The notes under the pieces were generated by a model. It did not search any database. It was not told where the DNA came from and worked only from the letters and a program-made list of their open reading frames with translations. DNA of 64,000 nucleotides from Arthrobacter sp. KBS0702 (lineage in GTDB: Bacteria; Actinomycetota; Actinomycetes; Actinomycetales; Micrococcaceae). The stretch spans positions 1,922,001 through 1,986,000 of the forward strand of contig NZ_CP042172.1 in the NCBI RefSeq assembly GCF_005937985.2, in the 5' to 3' direction. A program made the translations under genes and the position numbers. Below, piece after piece: positions 1 through 12,073 of the stretch. Numbering within the stretch: position 1 is the stretch's first letter; every line of letters begins with the position of its first letter.

Positions 1-1814
1 AGCTCCCGCCCGGCGTAGCCTGCCGGGTCCCAGCGCAGCAGCGCACCCACCCCGGCGGTGTCCTCGGCGGTGATGACCACCAGGCCACCCGCAGCCGCGG
101 GCCGAACCAGGGCTGCGGCGTTGAACCAGCGCCGGACGGCATCCTCGCCCGCCCGGAGGTTTTCGCGGCGCAGCAGCGAGTCGCCGTCCAGCAGCAGCGC
201 AGCGGCATAGCCCCCGGCCGCCACCGGCTCCGCCCCGACCGTGGCCACCACCAGGGCCTTGGAGTCCGGGACCGTGGCCAGGACACGGTCTCCGGAGGAA
301 GTGACCACGGGCTTGCCCGGAAAGGCCCGGCCCAGTTCCTCCGCGGTCCGCAACGCGCCCGTCGCTCCCCGGCGGAGCCGGACCCCGTTGCAGTGCACAC
401 AACGCCATTCCGGGGCGGCCGCGGAACACCAGCGGCAGACGGGCACGGCTGCGTTGCCGCCGGGCCCGGCAATCGCCAGCGGGCCGTTGCAGGCGGTGCA
501 CCGTGCCGGCTCGCGGCAGCGTTCACAGGCCAGGGAGGGCGCGTAGCCGGCCCTGGCAACCTGGACGAGGACGGGGCCGCGCTCCAGGCCTTCCTTCGCG
601 GCCCGCCAGGCGGCGCCGGGCAGCCGCGCGATCCGGGCCAGCGGGTCACGCTCCTGCTCGAAACTGTCGGCGGTGTTGAGGACGCGCGGCACGGTGCGTC
701 GCGCCACGGTCCGCTCCGCCTCGACCAGGCGGGCCCAGCCGGATTCCACCAGCCGTTGCGTCTCGGTGCTGCGTGCATGGCCCGCGAGGAGGCAGGCGGC
801 TCCTTCGTGCGCCGACCGGAGCAGGAGGACTTCCCGGGCGTGGGCATACGGGGACCGCTGTTCGATGTGCAGGTCGTCGCCGTCGTCCCAGCAGACCACC
901 AGGCCCAGCTTGTGGACCGGGGCGTACGCGGCGGAGCGTGTCCCCACCGCGACCCCGGCCGCGCCGCTGAGCACCCGCAGGAAGCTGCGGTACCGGGGGG
1001 TTGGTCCGTCGTCGGCGGTGAGCCTGGCCACGTCGCCGGCCGGAAGCAGCTCCAGCAGGGCAGCCTCTACCCGGTCCAGGTCGCGGTAATCGGGCACCAC
1101 CACGACGGCGCCCCGGCCGGAGCGGCGGACGGCGGCAACGGCTTCGGCAATCATTCGGGGCCACCCGCCCGGGCCGAACCCCTGGAGGGCACCCAGCGCG
1201 GCACGGGGTGATTCCCCCGCTAGGAGGTGCTGCAAGAACGCCGGACCGTTGTGGTACACCGCCCAGCCGGACGGTACGGGGGCCTCAGGAGCTGCGGGAG
1301 CGCCGTCGCCGGGGGCGGAGCCTGCGGCGAAAAGTGCGGGGTCCAGCAGCCCGCCGGGTGCGAACTCCTTTTCCAGTTTGGCCATCCGGGGCGGGACGGC
1401 GACACGCAGCACGTCGCTGACGGTCCCGGCGTAGCGTGCCGCCACCCGTCCGGCCAGTTCGGCTACCGCGGGTGTGAGCACCGGTACCGGGGACACGACC
1501 TTGAATAGCGGCACCAAGGGGTGGCCGGCATCGGAGGCCGCTGTTCGTTCGAGGAGGTAGCCGCCCAGCTCCTGGCCGCTGAACTTAACCCTGACCCGGA
1601 CACCTGGCCGGGCTGCTGCGTCCAGTTCGGCCGGCACGCTGTAATCGAACGGCCAGTCCAGGTGCGGGAGGGATGACTCCAGCAGCACCCGGGCAACCGG
1701 CAGTTCGGCGGCCAGGGCCGGTCCGGCCGCGGCCGCGGAGGCGGGGAAGCCGTGCAGCAGTGAGAGCTGCAGCGGTTCGTCCGGCGCTGTTGCGCCGCCC
1801 CGGGCTGGCGTCAT
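1..1814 (-). CDS. priA: PriA-like primosomal protein N' (partial, C-terminus beyond left edge)
   Basis: The frame opens at ATG 1814 after a GGGAGG ribosome site and stays open to the left edge (about 604 residues). PriA restarts collapsed replication forks. Around residues 425-470 there are four CxxC pairs (CERC, CTAC, CRWC, CVHC), the PriA zinc-binding module inserted in the helicase fold. The nucleotide-binding motifs are degenerate: the place of the P-loop, near residue 216, reads GALQGFGPGGWPR instead of a GxTGSGKT motif, and the DEEH box near residue 308 reads WDDGDDLH. Loss of helicase motifs is known for actinobacterial PriA, so this is probably a fork-binding or loading factor without ATPase activity. 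It follows metK on the same strand, as in other actinobacteria. Confidence 0.88.
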   Translation of the reverse strand, partial: MTPARGGATAPDEPLQLSLLHGFPASAAAAGPALAAELPVARVLLESSLPHLDWPFDYSVPAELDAAARPGVRVRVKFSGQELGGYLLERTAASDAGHPLVPLFKVVSPVPVLTPAVAELAGRVAARYAGTVSDVLRVAVPPRMAKLEKEFAPGGLLDPALFAAGSAPGDGAPAAPEAPVPSGWAVYHNGPAFLQHLLAGESPRAALGALQGFGPGGWPRMIAEAVAAVRRSGRGAVVVVPDYRDLDRVEAALLELLPAGDVARLTADDGPTPRYRSFLRVLSGAAGVAVGTRSAAYAPVHKLGLVVCWDDGDDLHIEQRSPYAHAREVLLLRSAHEGAACLLAGHARSTETQRLVESGWARLVEAERTVARRTVPRVLNTADSFEQERDPLARIARLPGAAWRAAKEGLERGPVLVQVARAGYAPSLACERCREPARCTACNGPLAIAGPGGNAAVPVCRWCSAAAPEWRCVHCNGVRLRRGATGALRTAEELGRAFPGKPVVTSSGDRVLATVPDSKALVVATVGAEPVAAGGYAAALLLDGDSLLRRENLRAGEDAVRRWFNAAALVRPAAAGGLVVITAEDTAGVGALLRWDPAGYAGRE

Positions 1815-1877
1815 GGTGCCTGCCTCCCTTCAGCGGCTGGTCATGGACAAGTGTGTTGAGCAAGAGCGTTAAGCACG

Positions 1878-1907
1878 TAGCCAGGCCGCCGTTCGGCGGC
1901 CTGGCTA
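1878..1907. terminator. Strong stem-loop between metK and priA
   Basis: A perfect 13-bp stem (TAGCCAGGCCGCC and its complement) with a GTTC loop lies about 100 bases past the metK stop and just ahead of priA. There is no clear U-run on either strand, so it may be an inefficient terminator or an mRNA-stabilising hairpin separating metK from priA. Confidence 0.6.
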
Positions 1908-1930
1908 CAGCACATCACAGGGCTGGGACA

Positions 1931-1979
1931 TTCAAAAGCTGACAGTCAAAAGCTGGCGTTCAACAGCTGGCGTTCAAAG
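1931..1979. repeat. 14-bp imperfect tandem repeat, about 3.5 copies
   Basis: Units at 1931-1944, 1945-1958, 1959-1972 and a partial copy at 1973-1979, all built on TTCAAAAGCTGGCG with one to three changes. They lie between the metK stop and the stem-loop at 1878-1907. No function recognised. Confidence 0.75.
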
Positions 1980-2003
1980 CCTTTGGAGCAGCGAGGCCGG
2001 GCC

Positions 2004-3239
2004 TCAGGCGTTGAAGAATGCCTTCAGCTCGTCGACCCGGTCGAGGCGTTCCCAGGTGAAGTCGGGCTCGTCGCGGCCGAAGTGGCCGTGGGCGGCCGTC
2101 TTGGCGTAGATCGGGCGCTTCAGGTCGAGCGAGTCGATGATGGCGCGCGGGCGCAGGTCGAAGATCTCGGCGATCGCGGCGCTGATCCTGGCCGGGTCGA
2201 CGGTTTCGGTACCGAAGGTCTCCACGTACGTGCCGACGGGGCGTGCCTGGCCGATCGCGTACGCGATCTGGATTTCGGCGCGCTTCGCGAGGCCGGCTGC
2301 CACCACGTTCTTGGCGACCCAGCGCATCGCGTAGGCGGCCGAACGGTCCACCTTCGACGGGTCCTTGCCGGAGAAGGCGCCGCCGCCGTGCCGTGCCATG
2401 CCGCCGTAGGTGTCAACGATGATCTTGCGGCCGGTCAGGCCGGCGTCGCCCACCGGGCCGCCGATCACGAAGGCGCCGGCAGGGTTGAGGATGTTGCGGG
2501 ACCGGGAGGTGTCCAGGTTGGACAGCGCCATGACCGGGTTGACGACGTGCTCGGCGAGGTCGGCCCGGAGCTGGTCGAGGCTGGCTCCTTCGGCGTGCTG
2601 GCTGGAGATCACGACGGTCTCGACGGAGACCGGGCGGTCCCCGTCGTAGCCCACGGTGACCTGGGTCTTGCCGTCGGGGCGCAGGTACTCCAGCAGGCCG
2701 GACTTGCGGACCTCGGTGAGGCGCTCGCTCAGCCGGTGCGCGAGCCAGATCGGGACCGGCATGTAGGAGGGGGTTTCGTCGCTGGCGTAGCCGAACATCA
2801 GGCCCTGGTCGCCGGCGCCTTGGAGGTCGTAATCGTCCTCCTGGCGGCCCTCGCGAGCTTCGAGGGAGTTGAACACGCCGCCGGCGATGTCGTTGGACTG
2901 CTGGCCGATGGAGACGGAGACCCCGCAGCGGGCGCCGTCGAAGCCGTTCGCGGAGGAGTCGTAGCCGATCCCGAGGATGGTCTCGCGGACGATCTGCGGG
3001 ATCTCAACGTAGGCGTCCGTGGTGACTTCGCCGGCGACGTGGACCAGCCCGGTGGTCGCCAGGGTTTCCACGGCGACGCGGGACTCCGGGTCTTTGGCCA
3101 GCAGGGCGTCGAGGATCGCATCGCTGATCTGGTCACAGATCTTGTCGGGGTGTCCCTCGGTCACCGACTCGGACGTGAAGAGCCGGAGCGAGGCGGGCGT
3201 GGACCCGTGGAAGTCTGGGAGGTGCAGCGGTAAAGTCAC
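2004..3239 (-). CDS. metK: S-adenosylmethionine synthetase
   Basis: Makes S-adenosylmethionine from methionine and ATP in the cytoplasm. The 411-residue length is normal. Signatures are GHPDKICDQ near residues 29-37 (ATP and metal binding), [12 protein letters not shown] near 144 and the glycine-rich [16 protein letters not shown] loop near 287-302. The start used is a GTG at 3239 with only a weak upstream AAGGTAG; the conserved fold begins about 17 residues later (LRLFTSESV), so a slightly shorter protein is possible. It lies 79 bases after coaBC and is probably cotranscribed with it. No SAM riboswitch was seen in the short upstream gap. Confidence 0.97.
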   Translation of the reverse strand: MTLPLHLPDFHGSTPASLRLFTSESVTEGHPDKICDQISDAILDALLAKDPESRVAVETLATTGLVHVAGEVTTDAYVEIPQIVRETILGIGYDSSANGFDGARCGVSVSIGQQSNDIAGGVFNSLEAREGRQEDDYDLQGAGDQGLMFGYASDETPSYMPVPIWLAHRLSERLTEVRKSGLLEYLRPDGKTQVTVGYDGDRPVSVETVVISSQHAEGASLDQLRADLAEHVVNPVMALSNLDTSRSRNILNPAGAFVIGGPVGDAGLTGRKIIVDTYGGMARHGGGAFSGKDPSKVDRSAAYAMRWVAKNVVAAGLAKRAEIQIAYAIGQARPVGTYVETFGTETVDPARISAAIAEIFDLRPRAIIDSLDLKRPIYAKTAAHGHFGRDEPDFTWERLDRVDELKAFFNA

Positions 3240-3318
3240 TCAACTACCTTACTGGTTGGGAAACGGACGTCCGGCGGCGTGTGTCCCCCTGCTAAGGAGA
3301 CCTTGATTACGCCAGCGC

Positions 3319-4605
3319 TCAAGCGGGCGGGACAACCCGGCTCAACTCGGCGCTGATGCGGTCAATCACGGCGGCCGCGACGTCGGATTTGGAACCCGAC
3401 GCCTCTTGGGGTTCGGAGCCGGACCGCGAAAGGATGACTACCTCGTTCGTGTCCTCGCCGAAGACCTTGTCCTGCCCCACGTGGTTGACCACCAGCAGGT
3501 CGCAGGCCTTGCGGCTCAGTTTGGCGGCGGCGTACTCCAGGACATCCCCGTCGGCGTCGCCGGTCTCGGCCGCGAAACCCACGATCAGCTGGTTCCGTGA
3601 GGCCGCGTCGCGGACCTCGACGAGCTCGCGGAGAATGTCCGGGTTGCGGACCAGGGAAATCACGGGATCGGCGCTGTCGTCCCGTTTCTTGATTTTAGTT
3701 CCCGAGACATCCGCGGGGCGGAAGTCCGCGACGGCAGCGGCCATGACCACGACGTCGGAGTCCGCGGCGGCATGCAGGGCGGCCTTGCGCAGCTCCAGGG
3801 CGGTTTCGACCCGCACCACCTCAACGCCGTCGGGCGCCGGGACGTCCATGTGGGCCGCCAGCAGCCGGACGCGGGCACCGGCCTCGCGGGCGGCGACGGC
3901 CAGCGCGACGCCCTGCTTGCCGGAGGATCGGTTGCCCAGGAAACGGACCGGGTCGAGGGGCTCCCGGGTCCCGCCGGCGCTGATCGTCACGGTGAGGCCG
4001 GCCAGCGGCCGGCCGGCGGGGACTGCACCCGAGGCGCGTTCGTCCGACGTCGTCAGCTCCGGTGCGTTGGGGACCGCGGGCGCGCCGGCCAGGGCCAGCG
4101 CGGCGGCGAAGATCGCCTCCGGTTCGGGCAGGCGGCCGGGGCCGGAGTCCGCACCGGTCAGCCGGCCGGTGGCGGGCTCAAGGACGGTGATCCCCCGGCT
4201 GCGGAGGGTTTCGACGTTGGCTTGGGTTGCCGGGTGGCGCCACATTTCGGTGTGCATGGCCGGGGCCATCAGGACCGGGCCGCCCGCCATCAGCAGCGTG
4301 TTGGTGAGCAGGTCGTTGGCCTGGCCGGTGGCGGCACGGGCCAGCAGGTCCGCGGTTGCCGGGGCGACGATGATCAGTTCCGCCTCGTGTCCAAGCCGGA
4401 CATGGTTGACGGTGTGTACCTCGTCGAAGACGCTGTTACTGACCGGGTGTCCGGACAGTGCCTCCCAGGTGGCGACGCCAACGAATCGGGTGGCGGCCTC
4501 CGTGGGGATGACGGTGACGTCATGGCCGGCTTCGGTAAAAAGCCGGAGGAGCGACGCCACCTTGTAGGCGGCAATCCCTCCCCCGACTCCGAGGACTATG
4601 CGCAC
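3319..4605 (-). CDS. coaBC: Bifunctional phosphopantothenoylcysteine decarboxylase / phosphopantothenate-cysteine ligase
   Basis: Carries out two consecutive steps of coenzyme A synthesis: CTP-dependent coupling of cysteine to 4'-phosphopantothenate, then FMN-dependent decarboxylation. The N-terminal CoaC flavoprotein domain (about 1-180) has GGGIAAYK near 8-15, the catalytic His68 in VNHVRLG, and PAMHTEMW at 115-122, where many homologues have Asn in place of the His. The usual substrate-clamp cysteine is missing: the loop reads LTGADSGPGRL (149-159). The CoaB domain follows, with GGTREPLDPVRFLGNRSSGK (211-230) and a KIKK motif. The two variants look like an actinobacterial subtype rather than inactivation. 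Downstream of rpoZ on the same strand. Confidence 0.96.
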   Translation of the reverse strand: MRIVLGVGGGIAAYKVASLLRLFTEAGHDVTVIPTEAATRFVGVATWEALSGHPVSNSVFDEVHTVNHVRLGHEAELIIVAPATADLLARAATGQANDLLTNTLLMAGGPVLMAPAMHTEMWRHPATQANVETLRSRGITVLEPATGRLTGADSGPGRLPEPEAIFAAALALAGAPAVPNAPELTTSDERASGAVPAGRPLAGLTVTISAGGTREPLDPVRFLGNRSSGKQGVALAVAAREAGARVRLLAAHMDVPAPDGVEVVRVETALELRKAALHAAADSDVVVMAAAVADFRPADVSGTKIKKRDDSADPVISLVRNPDILRELVEVRDAASRNQLIVGFAAETGDADGDVLEYAAAKLSRKACDLLVVNHVGQDKVFGEDTNEVVILSRSGSEPQEASGSKSDVAAAVIDRISAELSRVVPPA

Positions 4606-4631
4606 GTGACCTCCGTCAGGCAGCTGGGAAG

Positions 4632-4895
4632 TTACTCTGCTGCGGCTTCGATCGGCGTGGAAACGAGCTTGCCTTCGTTGATTTCGCGCAGGGCGATGGA
4701 CAGCGACTTCTCGTTCAGCTTGGTGTCGACGAGCGGGCCGACGTACTCGAACAGGCCCTCGTGCAGCTGGGCGTAGTACGCGTTGATCTGCCGGGCGCGC
4801 TTGGCACCGAAAATCACCAGTCCGTACTTCGAGTCGGCGGCCTTCAGCAGCTCGTCGATCGGCGGGTTGATGATGCCTTCAAGGTTCGTGGACAC
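4632..4895 (-). CDS. rpoZ: DNA-directed RNA polymerase omega subunit
   Basis: Small 87-residue polymerase subunit that helps beta' fold and assemble. The core [19 protein letters not shown] (about 23-41) carries the conserved omega signature, and the C-terminus ([13 protein letters not shown]) matches the family. It sits between gmk and coaBC, the usual gmk-rpoZ arrangement, which couples the (p)ppGpp-sensitive guanylate kinase and the polymerase subunit in one transcript. Confidence 0.96.
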   Translation of the reverse strand: MSTNLEGIINPPIDELLKAADSKYGLVIFGAKRARQINAYYAQLHEGLFEYVGPLVDTKLNEKSLSIALREINEGKLVSTPIEAAAE

Positions 4896-4934
4896 GAATT
4901 CTCCAAATTCTAACGGGCCAATCCGACCCTGCGG

Positions 4935-5507
4935 TTAGTGCGGGTGCGGCGTTAGCCCCATGAGTGAAACAAGCTCATCCGCTGCCCGACGCACGTCATC
5001 ATTGATGACCGTGTGATCGAACTCCGGTTCAGCGGCTAGTTCTACTTTACCGGTTTCCAGCCGCCGCTGCTGTTCCTCGGCGGATTCAGTGCCGCGCCCC
5101 ACCAGGCGGCGCACCAATTCCTCCCAGCTGGGCGGGGCGAGGAAGACGAACTGCGCGTCCGGAACGGCCTTCTTCACCTGGCGTGCGCCCTGCAGGTCAA
5201 TCTCCAACAGCACCGACCGGCCCTCGGCAATTGCCGCGTCGACCGTGCTCTTGAGGGTGCCGTACGTGTTTTGTCCGTGCACCACAGCCCATTCCAGCAG
5301 TTCTCCTGCCGCCACGAGGGCGTCGAACTCTTCCTTGGACTTGAAGTAGTAATGCACCCCGTCGATCTCACCCGGCCGCGGCGGGCGGGTGGTTGCCGAC
5401 ACTGACAGCCAGACTTCGGGATAGTTGTCCCGGATATAGGTGGACACGGTTCCTTTGCCAACTGCCGTGGGGCCGGCGAGGACTGTCAGTCCGGGTTTCT
5501 TGCTCAC
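4935..5507 (-). CDS. gmk: Guanylate kinase
   Basis: Phosphorylates GMP to GDP. The 190-residue protein has the P-loop [10 protein letters not shown] near residues 11-20, the GMP-binding segment [19 protein letters not shown], and the lid region [19 protein letters not shown]. The start is a GTG at 5507 preceded by AAAGGA. It lies 39 bases downstream of mihF and 39 bases upstream of rpoZ, consistent with one mihF-gmk-rpoZ-coaBC-metK transcript. Confidence 0.96.
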   Translation of the reverse strand: MSKKPGLTVLAGPTAVGKGTVSTYIRDNYPEVWLSVSATTRPPRPGEIDGVHYYFKSKEEFDALVAAGELLEWAVVHGQNTYGTLKSTVDAAIAEGRSVLLEIDLQGARQVKKAVPDAQFVFLAPPSWEELVRRLVGRGTESAEEQQRRLETGKVELAAEPEFDHTVINDDVRRAADELVSLMGLTPHPH

Positions 5508-5546
5508 GTATTCCTTTGGGCGGTGGTGGAAGCTCGGCGGACCGGG

Positions 5547-5864
5547 CTATTTCTCGTCTATAAAATCTATCAGCGCCCGGCGCTGGTGGATTCCCAGGCC
5601 CCGCACCCGCCGGGAAGCCGCGATGCCGAGCCGGTCCATGATCGCGGCGGCTCGCACGTGCCCGATGCCCGGCAGTGCCTCCAACAGCTCCACGACCCGC
5701 ATCCGGGCGATCGCCTCGTCTGTCTCCCCCGTGCCGAGCAGCTCGGCGATGGACAGCTCCCCCGCCTTCAGCCGTTCTTTCGCCGCCGCCCGTACCGCCC
5801 GGGCCGCGGCGGCCTTGTGCAGGGCATCGGCACGCTCCTGCGGCGTAAGGGGTCGCAAGCTCAC
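5547..5864 (-). CDS. mihF: Actinobacterial integration host factor (mIHF)
   Basis: DNA-bending nucleoid protein of the actinobacterial type, unrelated to HU/IHF of proteobacteria. The frame is open further upstream to 5945, but GTG 5864 is chosen because AGGGAGGA lies at proper spacing and the resulting 105-residue product (VSLRPLTPQERADAL start) matches the family length. A helix-hairpin-helix-like segment, LEALPGIGHVRAAAIMDRLGI, is followed by a basic helix, both expected to contact DNA. It is first in the mihF-gmk-rpoZ-coaBC-metK group and 238 bases downstream of pyrF, with its own candidate promoter. Confidence 0.94.
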   Translation of the reverse strand: MSLRPLTPQERADALHKAAAARAVRAAAKERLKAGELSIAELLGTGETDEAIARMRVVELLEALPGIGHVRAAAIMDRLGIAASRRVRGLGIHQRRALIDFIDEK

Positions 5865-5957
5865 TGAGGTCCTCCCTGCATAGTCGGACGGCCCAAACAA
5901 AAAACGCCGCCCGGGCGAACCGTACAGCACCCCGGCTCGGACCACGGACTTCTCCTG

Positions 5958-5987
5958 AACCTACCTTCTGGCACAGGCTGAAATCAA
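5958..5987 (-). promoter_or_regulatory. Candidate mihF promoter
   Basis: On the minus strand TTGATT (5982-5987) and TAGGTT (5958-5963) are separated by 18 bases, about 95 bases before the mihF start. This is the only good sigma-A-like pair seen in the pyrF-mihF gap. Confidence 0.4.
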
Positions 5988-6102
5988 TGGATGATGGCTG
6001 CGCCAGGTTGCCGCAGATGGGCGGAAAGACGGCGCCCATAGCGGCCACCTGCGTCAACTGGTGGACCCCGCCACAGGGCCCAAGAGCCGAACCGAGGGGC
6101 GG

Positions 6103-6973
6103 CTACGCTCCGCGGAGTTCGTCGAGGGTGCGCTGGGCGGCGTCCCGAAGCTCCCGGAGCCCCGGCCCCGCGCCGAGAATGTCCCGGCTCGATGTGCCAA
6201 GCACCTGGCCGTAGGCACTGCCGAAGGTCCGGCGCAGGTCCGCGGCGGTGGCGCCCTGGGCGCCCAGGCCCGGGGCCAGGATCGGGCCCCGGACCGCCGC
6301 GAGGTCCAGGTCCAGGTCGGCCAGCGCCGACCCGACGGTCGCGCCAACGACGAGTCCGACGTAACCGAGGTCCCCGGCGCCCTGGTCAACAAGGTACCGC
6401 TGGTTCTCCACGGCGGCGGCCCGGACAATGCGCCGGGCCACGGAGTCCGCGCCGCCGACGTGCTGCACGGACGCGCCCTCGGGGTTGGAGGTCAGGGCCA
6501 GGACGAACACGCCCCTTCCGGCCTCGGCCGCGAGGTCCAGGGCCGGGCGGAGCGATTCGAAGCCCAGGTACGGGCTCAACGTCACCGAGTCCGCGGCCAG
6601 GGCCGAGCCGTCCCGCAGCCACGCGTCCGCGTAGGCGGCCATGGTGGAGCCGATGTCGCCGCGCTTGGCGTCGGCGATGCTGAGCACCCCGGCCTCCGCG
6701 GACGCCGCCAGGACCCGTTCCAGCACGGCCATGCCGGCCGAGCCGTGCCGCTCATAGAGCGCCACCTGCGGCTTCACCGCGGCAGCGAGCGAGGCCACGG
6801 CGTCGAGGACGGTCAGCGAAAAGCGCTCCAGCCCGGCGGCGTCGTCGGCCAGGCCCCAGCGCTGCAGCAGCGCCGGGTGCGGGTCGATGCCCACGCAGAG
6901 CGGGCCGCGCTCCGCCATGGCCCGGCCCAGCCGGGAGCCGAAGGACTCCCGGCCGGCCGTGTCAGCGGCAGCC

Positions 6974-6981
<8 letters not shown>
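6103..6981 (-). CDS. pyrF: Orotidine 5'-phosphate decarboxylase (type 2)
   Basis: Final step of UMP synthesis: decarboxylates OMP. The 292-residue length and the catalytic motif [10 protein letters not shown] (103-112, with Asp104, Lys106 and Asp109) place it in the longer type 2 family. The frame extends upstream to 7155, but that would overlap carB by 180 bases; GTG 6981 gives an 8-base overlap (GTGCCTGA) with the carB stop and fits translational coupling. Last gene of the pyr operon. Confidence 0.95.
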
Positions 6982-10299
<3,318 letters not shown>

Positions 10300-10300
<1 letters not shown>

Positions 10301-11550
10301 TACTTCTTGTCCTCAGTCTTGGAGTCGGTGGAGGTCTTGGTGTCCGCTGTCTTGGTGTCCGCCATCAGCTCGATGAAGCGGTCGAAGAGGTAGGCGGCGT
10401 CGTGCGGGCCGGCGGCCGCCTCGGGGTGGTACTGGACCGAGAAGGCCGGGATGTCGAGGCAGGACAGGCCCTCGACGACGTCGTCGTTGAGGCTCACGTG
10501 GCTGACCTCGACGCGGCCGAAGCGCTCCTCCGGGGCCTGCGTGGCGCCCTCGAGCGGGGCGTCGACGGCGAAGCCGTGGTTCTGCGAGGTGATTTCGACC
10601 TTGCCGGTGCGGCGGTCCATCACGGGCTGGTTGATGCCGCGGTGGCCGTAGCGGAGCTTGTAGGTTCCGAAGCCCAGGGCGCGGCCCAGGATCTGGTTGC
10701 CGAAGCAGATGCCGAAGTAGGGCAGCTTGGCGTCCAGCACGGAGCGGAGCAGATTGACCTGGCTGTCGGCGGTGGCCGGGTCGCCGGGGCCGTTGGACAT
10801 GAAGACGCCGTCCGGGTTGACGGCTTGGACGTCCTGGAGCGTGGCGGTGGCCGGCAGGACGTGGACCCGGACGCCGCGTTCGGCAAAGCGGATCGGGGTC
10901 ATGCGCTTGATGCCAAGGTCGATCGCGGCGATGCTGAACCGCGGCTCGCCCTCCCAGCCCCAATCGGCGGGTTCGACGGTGTAGGCGGTGTCGACGCTGA
11001 CTTCCTCGGCGAGCCGGGAGCCTTCCATCGGCGCGCTGGCCAGCACGGCGTCGACCAGTTCCTTGTCGGTGGCGGCTGCGGCGTCGCCGGAGAAGATCCC
11101 GGCGCGCATCGTCTTGTGTTCACGCAGGTGCCGGGTGATGGCCCGGGTGTCAACGCCCTGGATGCCCACGATGCCCTGGTCGACGAGCTCTTCGTCCAGG
11201 CTGCGTTCCGAGCGCCAGTTGGACGGCCGGCGCGCCGCGTCGCGGACGATGTAGCCGGCCACCCAGATGCGCCGGGACTCGGCGTCGTCCTTGTTCACAC
11301 CGGTGTTGCCGATGTGCGGGGCGGTCTGCACCACGAGCTGGCGGGCGTAGGAGGGGTCGGTGATGGTCTCCTGGTAGCCGGTCATGCCCGTCGCGAAGAC
11401 CGCTTCGCCGAGCGTGGTGCCGGTGGCGCCGTAGCTGCGTCCGCGGAAGATCCGGCCGTCCTCGAGGACGAGCGCGGCGGGGGTGGAGGCGTTTGCTGTC
11501 ACTGTTTTTTCAATCACTGTTTCTTCTGACACTTCGTTGAGGTCCGTCAC
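10300..11550 (-). CDS. carA: Carbamoyl-phosphate synthase small (glutaminase) subunit
   Basis: Releases ammonia from glutamine for CarB. The class I glutamine amidotransferase domain has its nucleophile in YFGICFGNQ (Cys282 from the start used) and the histidine in QYHPEA. The N-terminus is about 25 residues longer than typical: a polar, acidic segment ([14 protein letters not shown]) precedes the fold at [12 protein letters not shown] chose GTG 11550, 7 bases after GGAAAG. The frame also allows GTG 11565, and a shorter start at VTANAST is possible. Overlaps carB at TAATG. Confidence 0.95.
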
Positions 11551-11554
11551 GTCG

Positions 11555-12073
11555 TTACTTTCCACTATCGGCTTCTGCCTGAGGGGCTGCGGAGATCAAA
11601 TCTTGGAGGGCGCCCAGGAGCAGGGCTTTGTCCTCGGCTCGCCGGGTCCGGAAGCCGGTGTCCAGCTCCTTGGCGCCGAGCATCCAGCTGAGCACCAGGA
11701 GCCCGTCTTTTTCGACGAACTTCCCGGCCATGCCGCTTTCCTGCCGGACTCCGGTGAGCCGGCCGGCGGGAATGAAGACCGGGCCGGCCCCGGAACGGTC
11801 GAAGAGCACGCCTTCGGGGTGGACGCTGAGCCCGGCGTTGGTGCGCAGGCCGAGCTGGTGGACGGCGATCCGGTCCAGCCAGTCGCCGGCGGTGGTGGTG
11901 GCCACGTACTGGCCGTCGGCGGCGGCCAGCGCCTCGCCCAGCCCGGCGGGAACCGCGGGCAAGGGTTCGACGTCGGCCTGGCGCCGGAGCCGGTTCCGCC
12001 AGCCGAGCCAGATCAGGACCAGCGCGACGCCGATCAGGAGCAGCGTGAACAGGAGGGAGAGTTCCTTGACCAT
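11555..12073 (-). CDS. Conserved membrane-anchored protein of the pyr operon
   Basis: 172 residues with one N-terminal transmembrane helix (about 5-24, [20 protein letters not shown]) followed by a basic stretch (RNRLRR) and a soluble domain of about 140 residues rich in short beta strands ([22 protein letters not shown]). A gene encoding a similar short membrane protein lies between pyrC and carA in other actinobacteria (Rv1382 in Mycobacterium tuberculosis, by recollection). No catalytic motif is visible and the function is unknown. It overlaps pyrC by one base and ends 5 bases before the carA start, so it is translated as part of the operon. It may tether or modulate the pathway at the membrane, but that is speculation. 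Confidence 0.85.
   Translation of the reverse strand: MVKELSLLFTLLLIGVALVLIWLGWRNRLRRQADVEPLPAVPAGLGEALAAADGQYVATTTAGDWLDRIAVHQLGLRTNAGLSVHPEGVLFDRSGAGPVFIPAGRLTGVRQESGMAGKFVEKDGLLVLSWMLGAKELDTGFRTRRAEDKALLLGALQDLISAAPQAEADSGK

Noticed and set aside
3240..3318. SAM riboswitch upstream of metK
   Set aside because: The gap is only 79 bases and has no matching stems.
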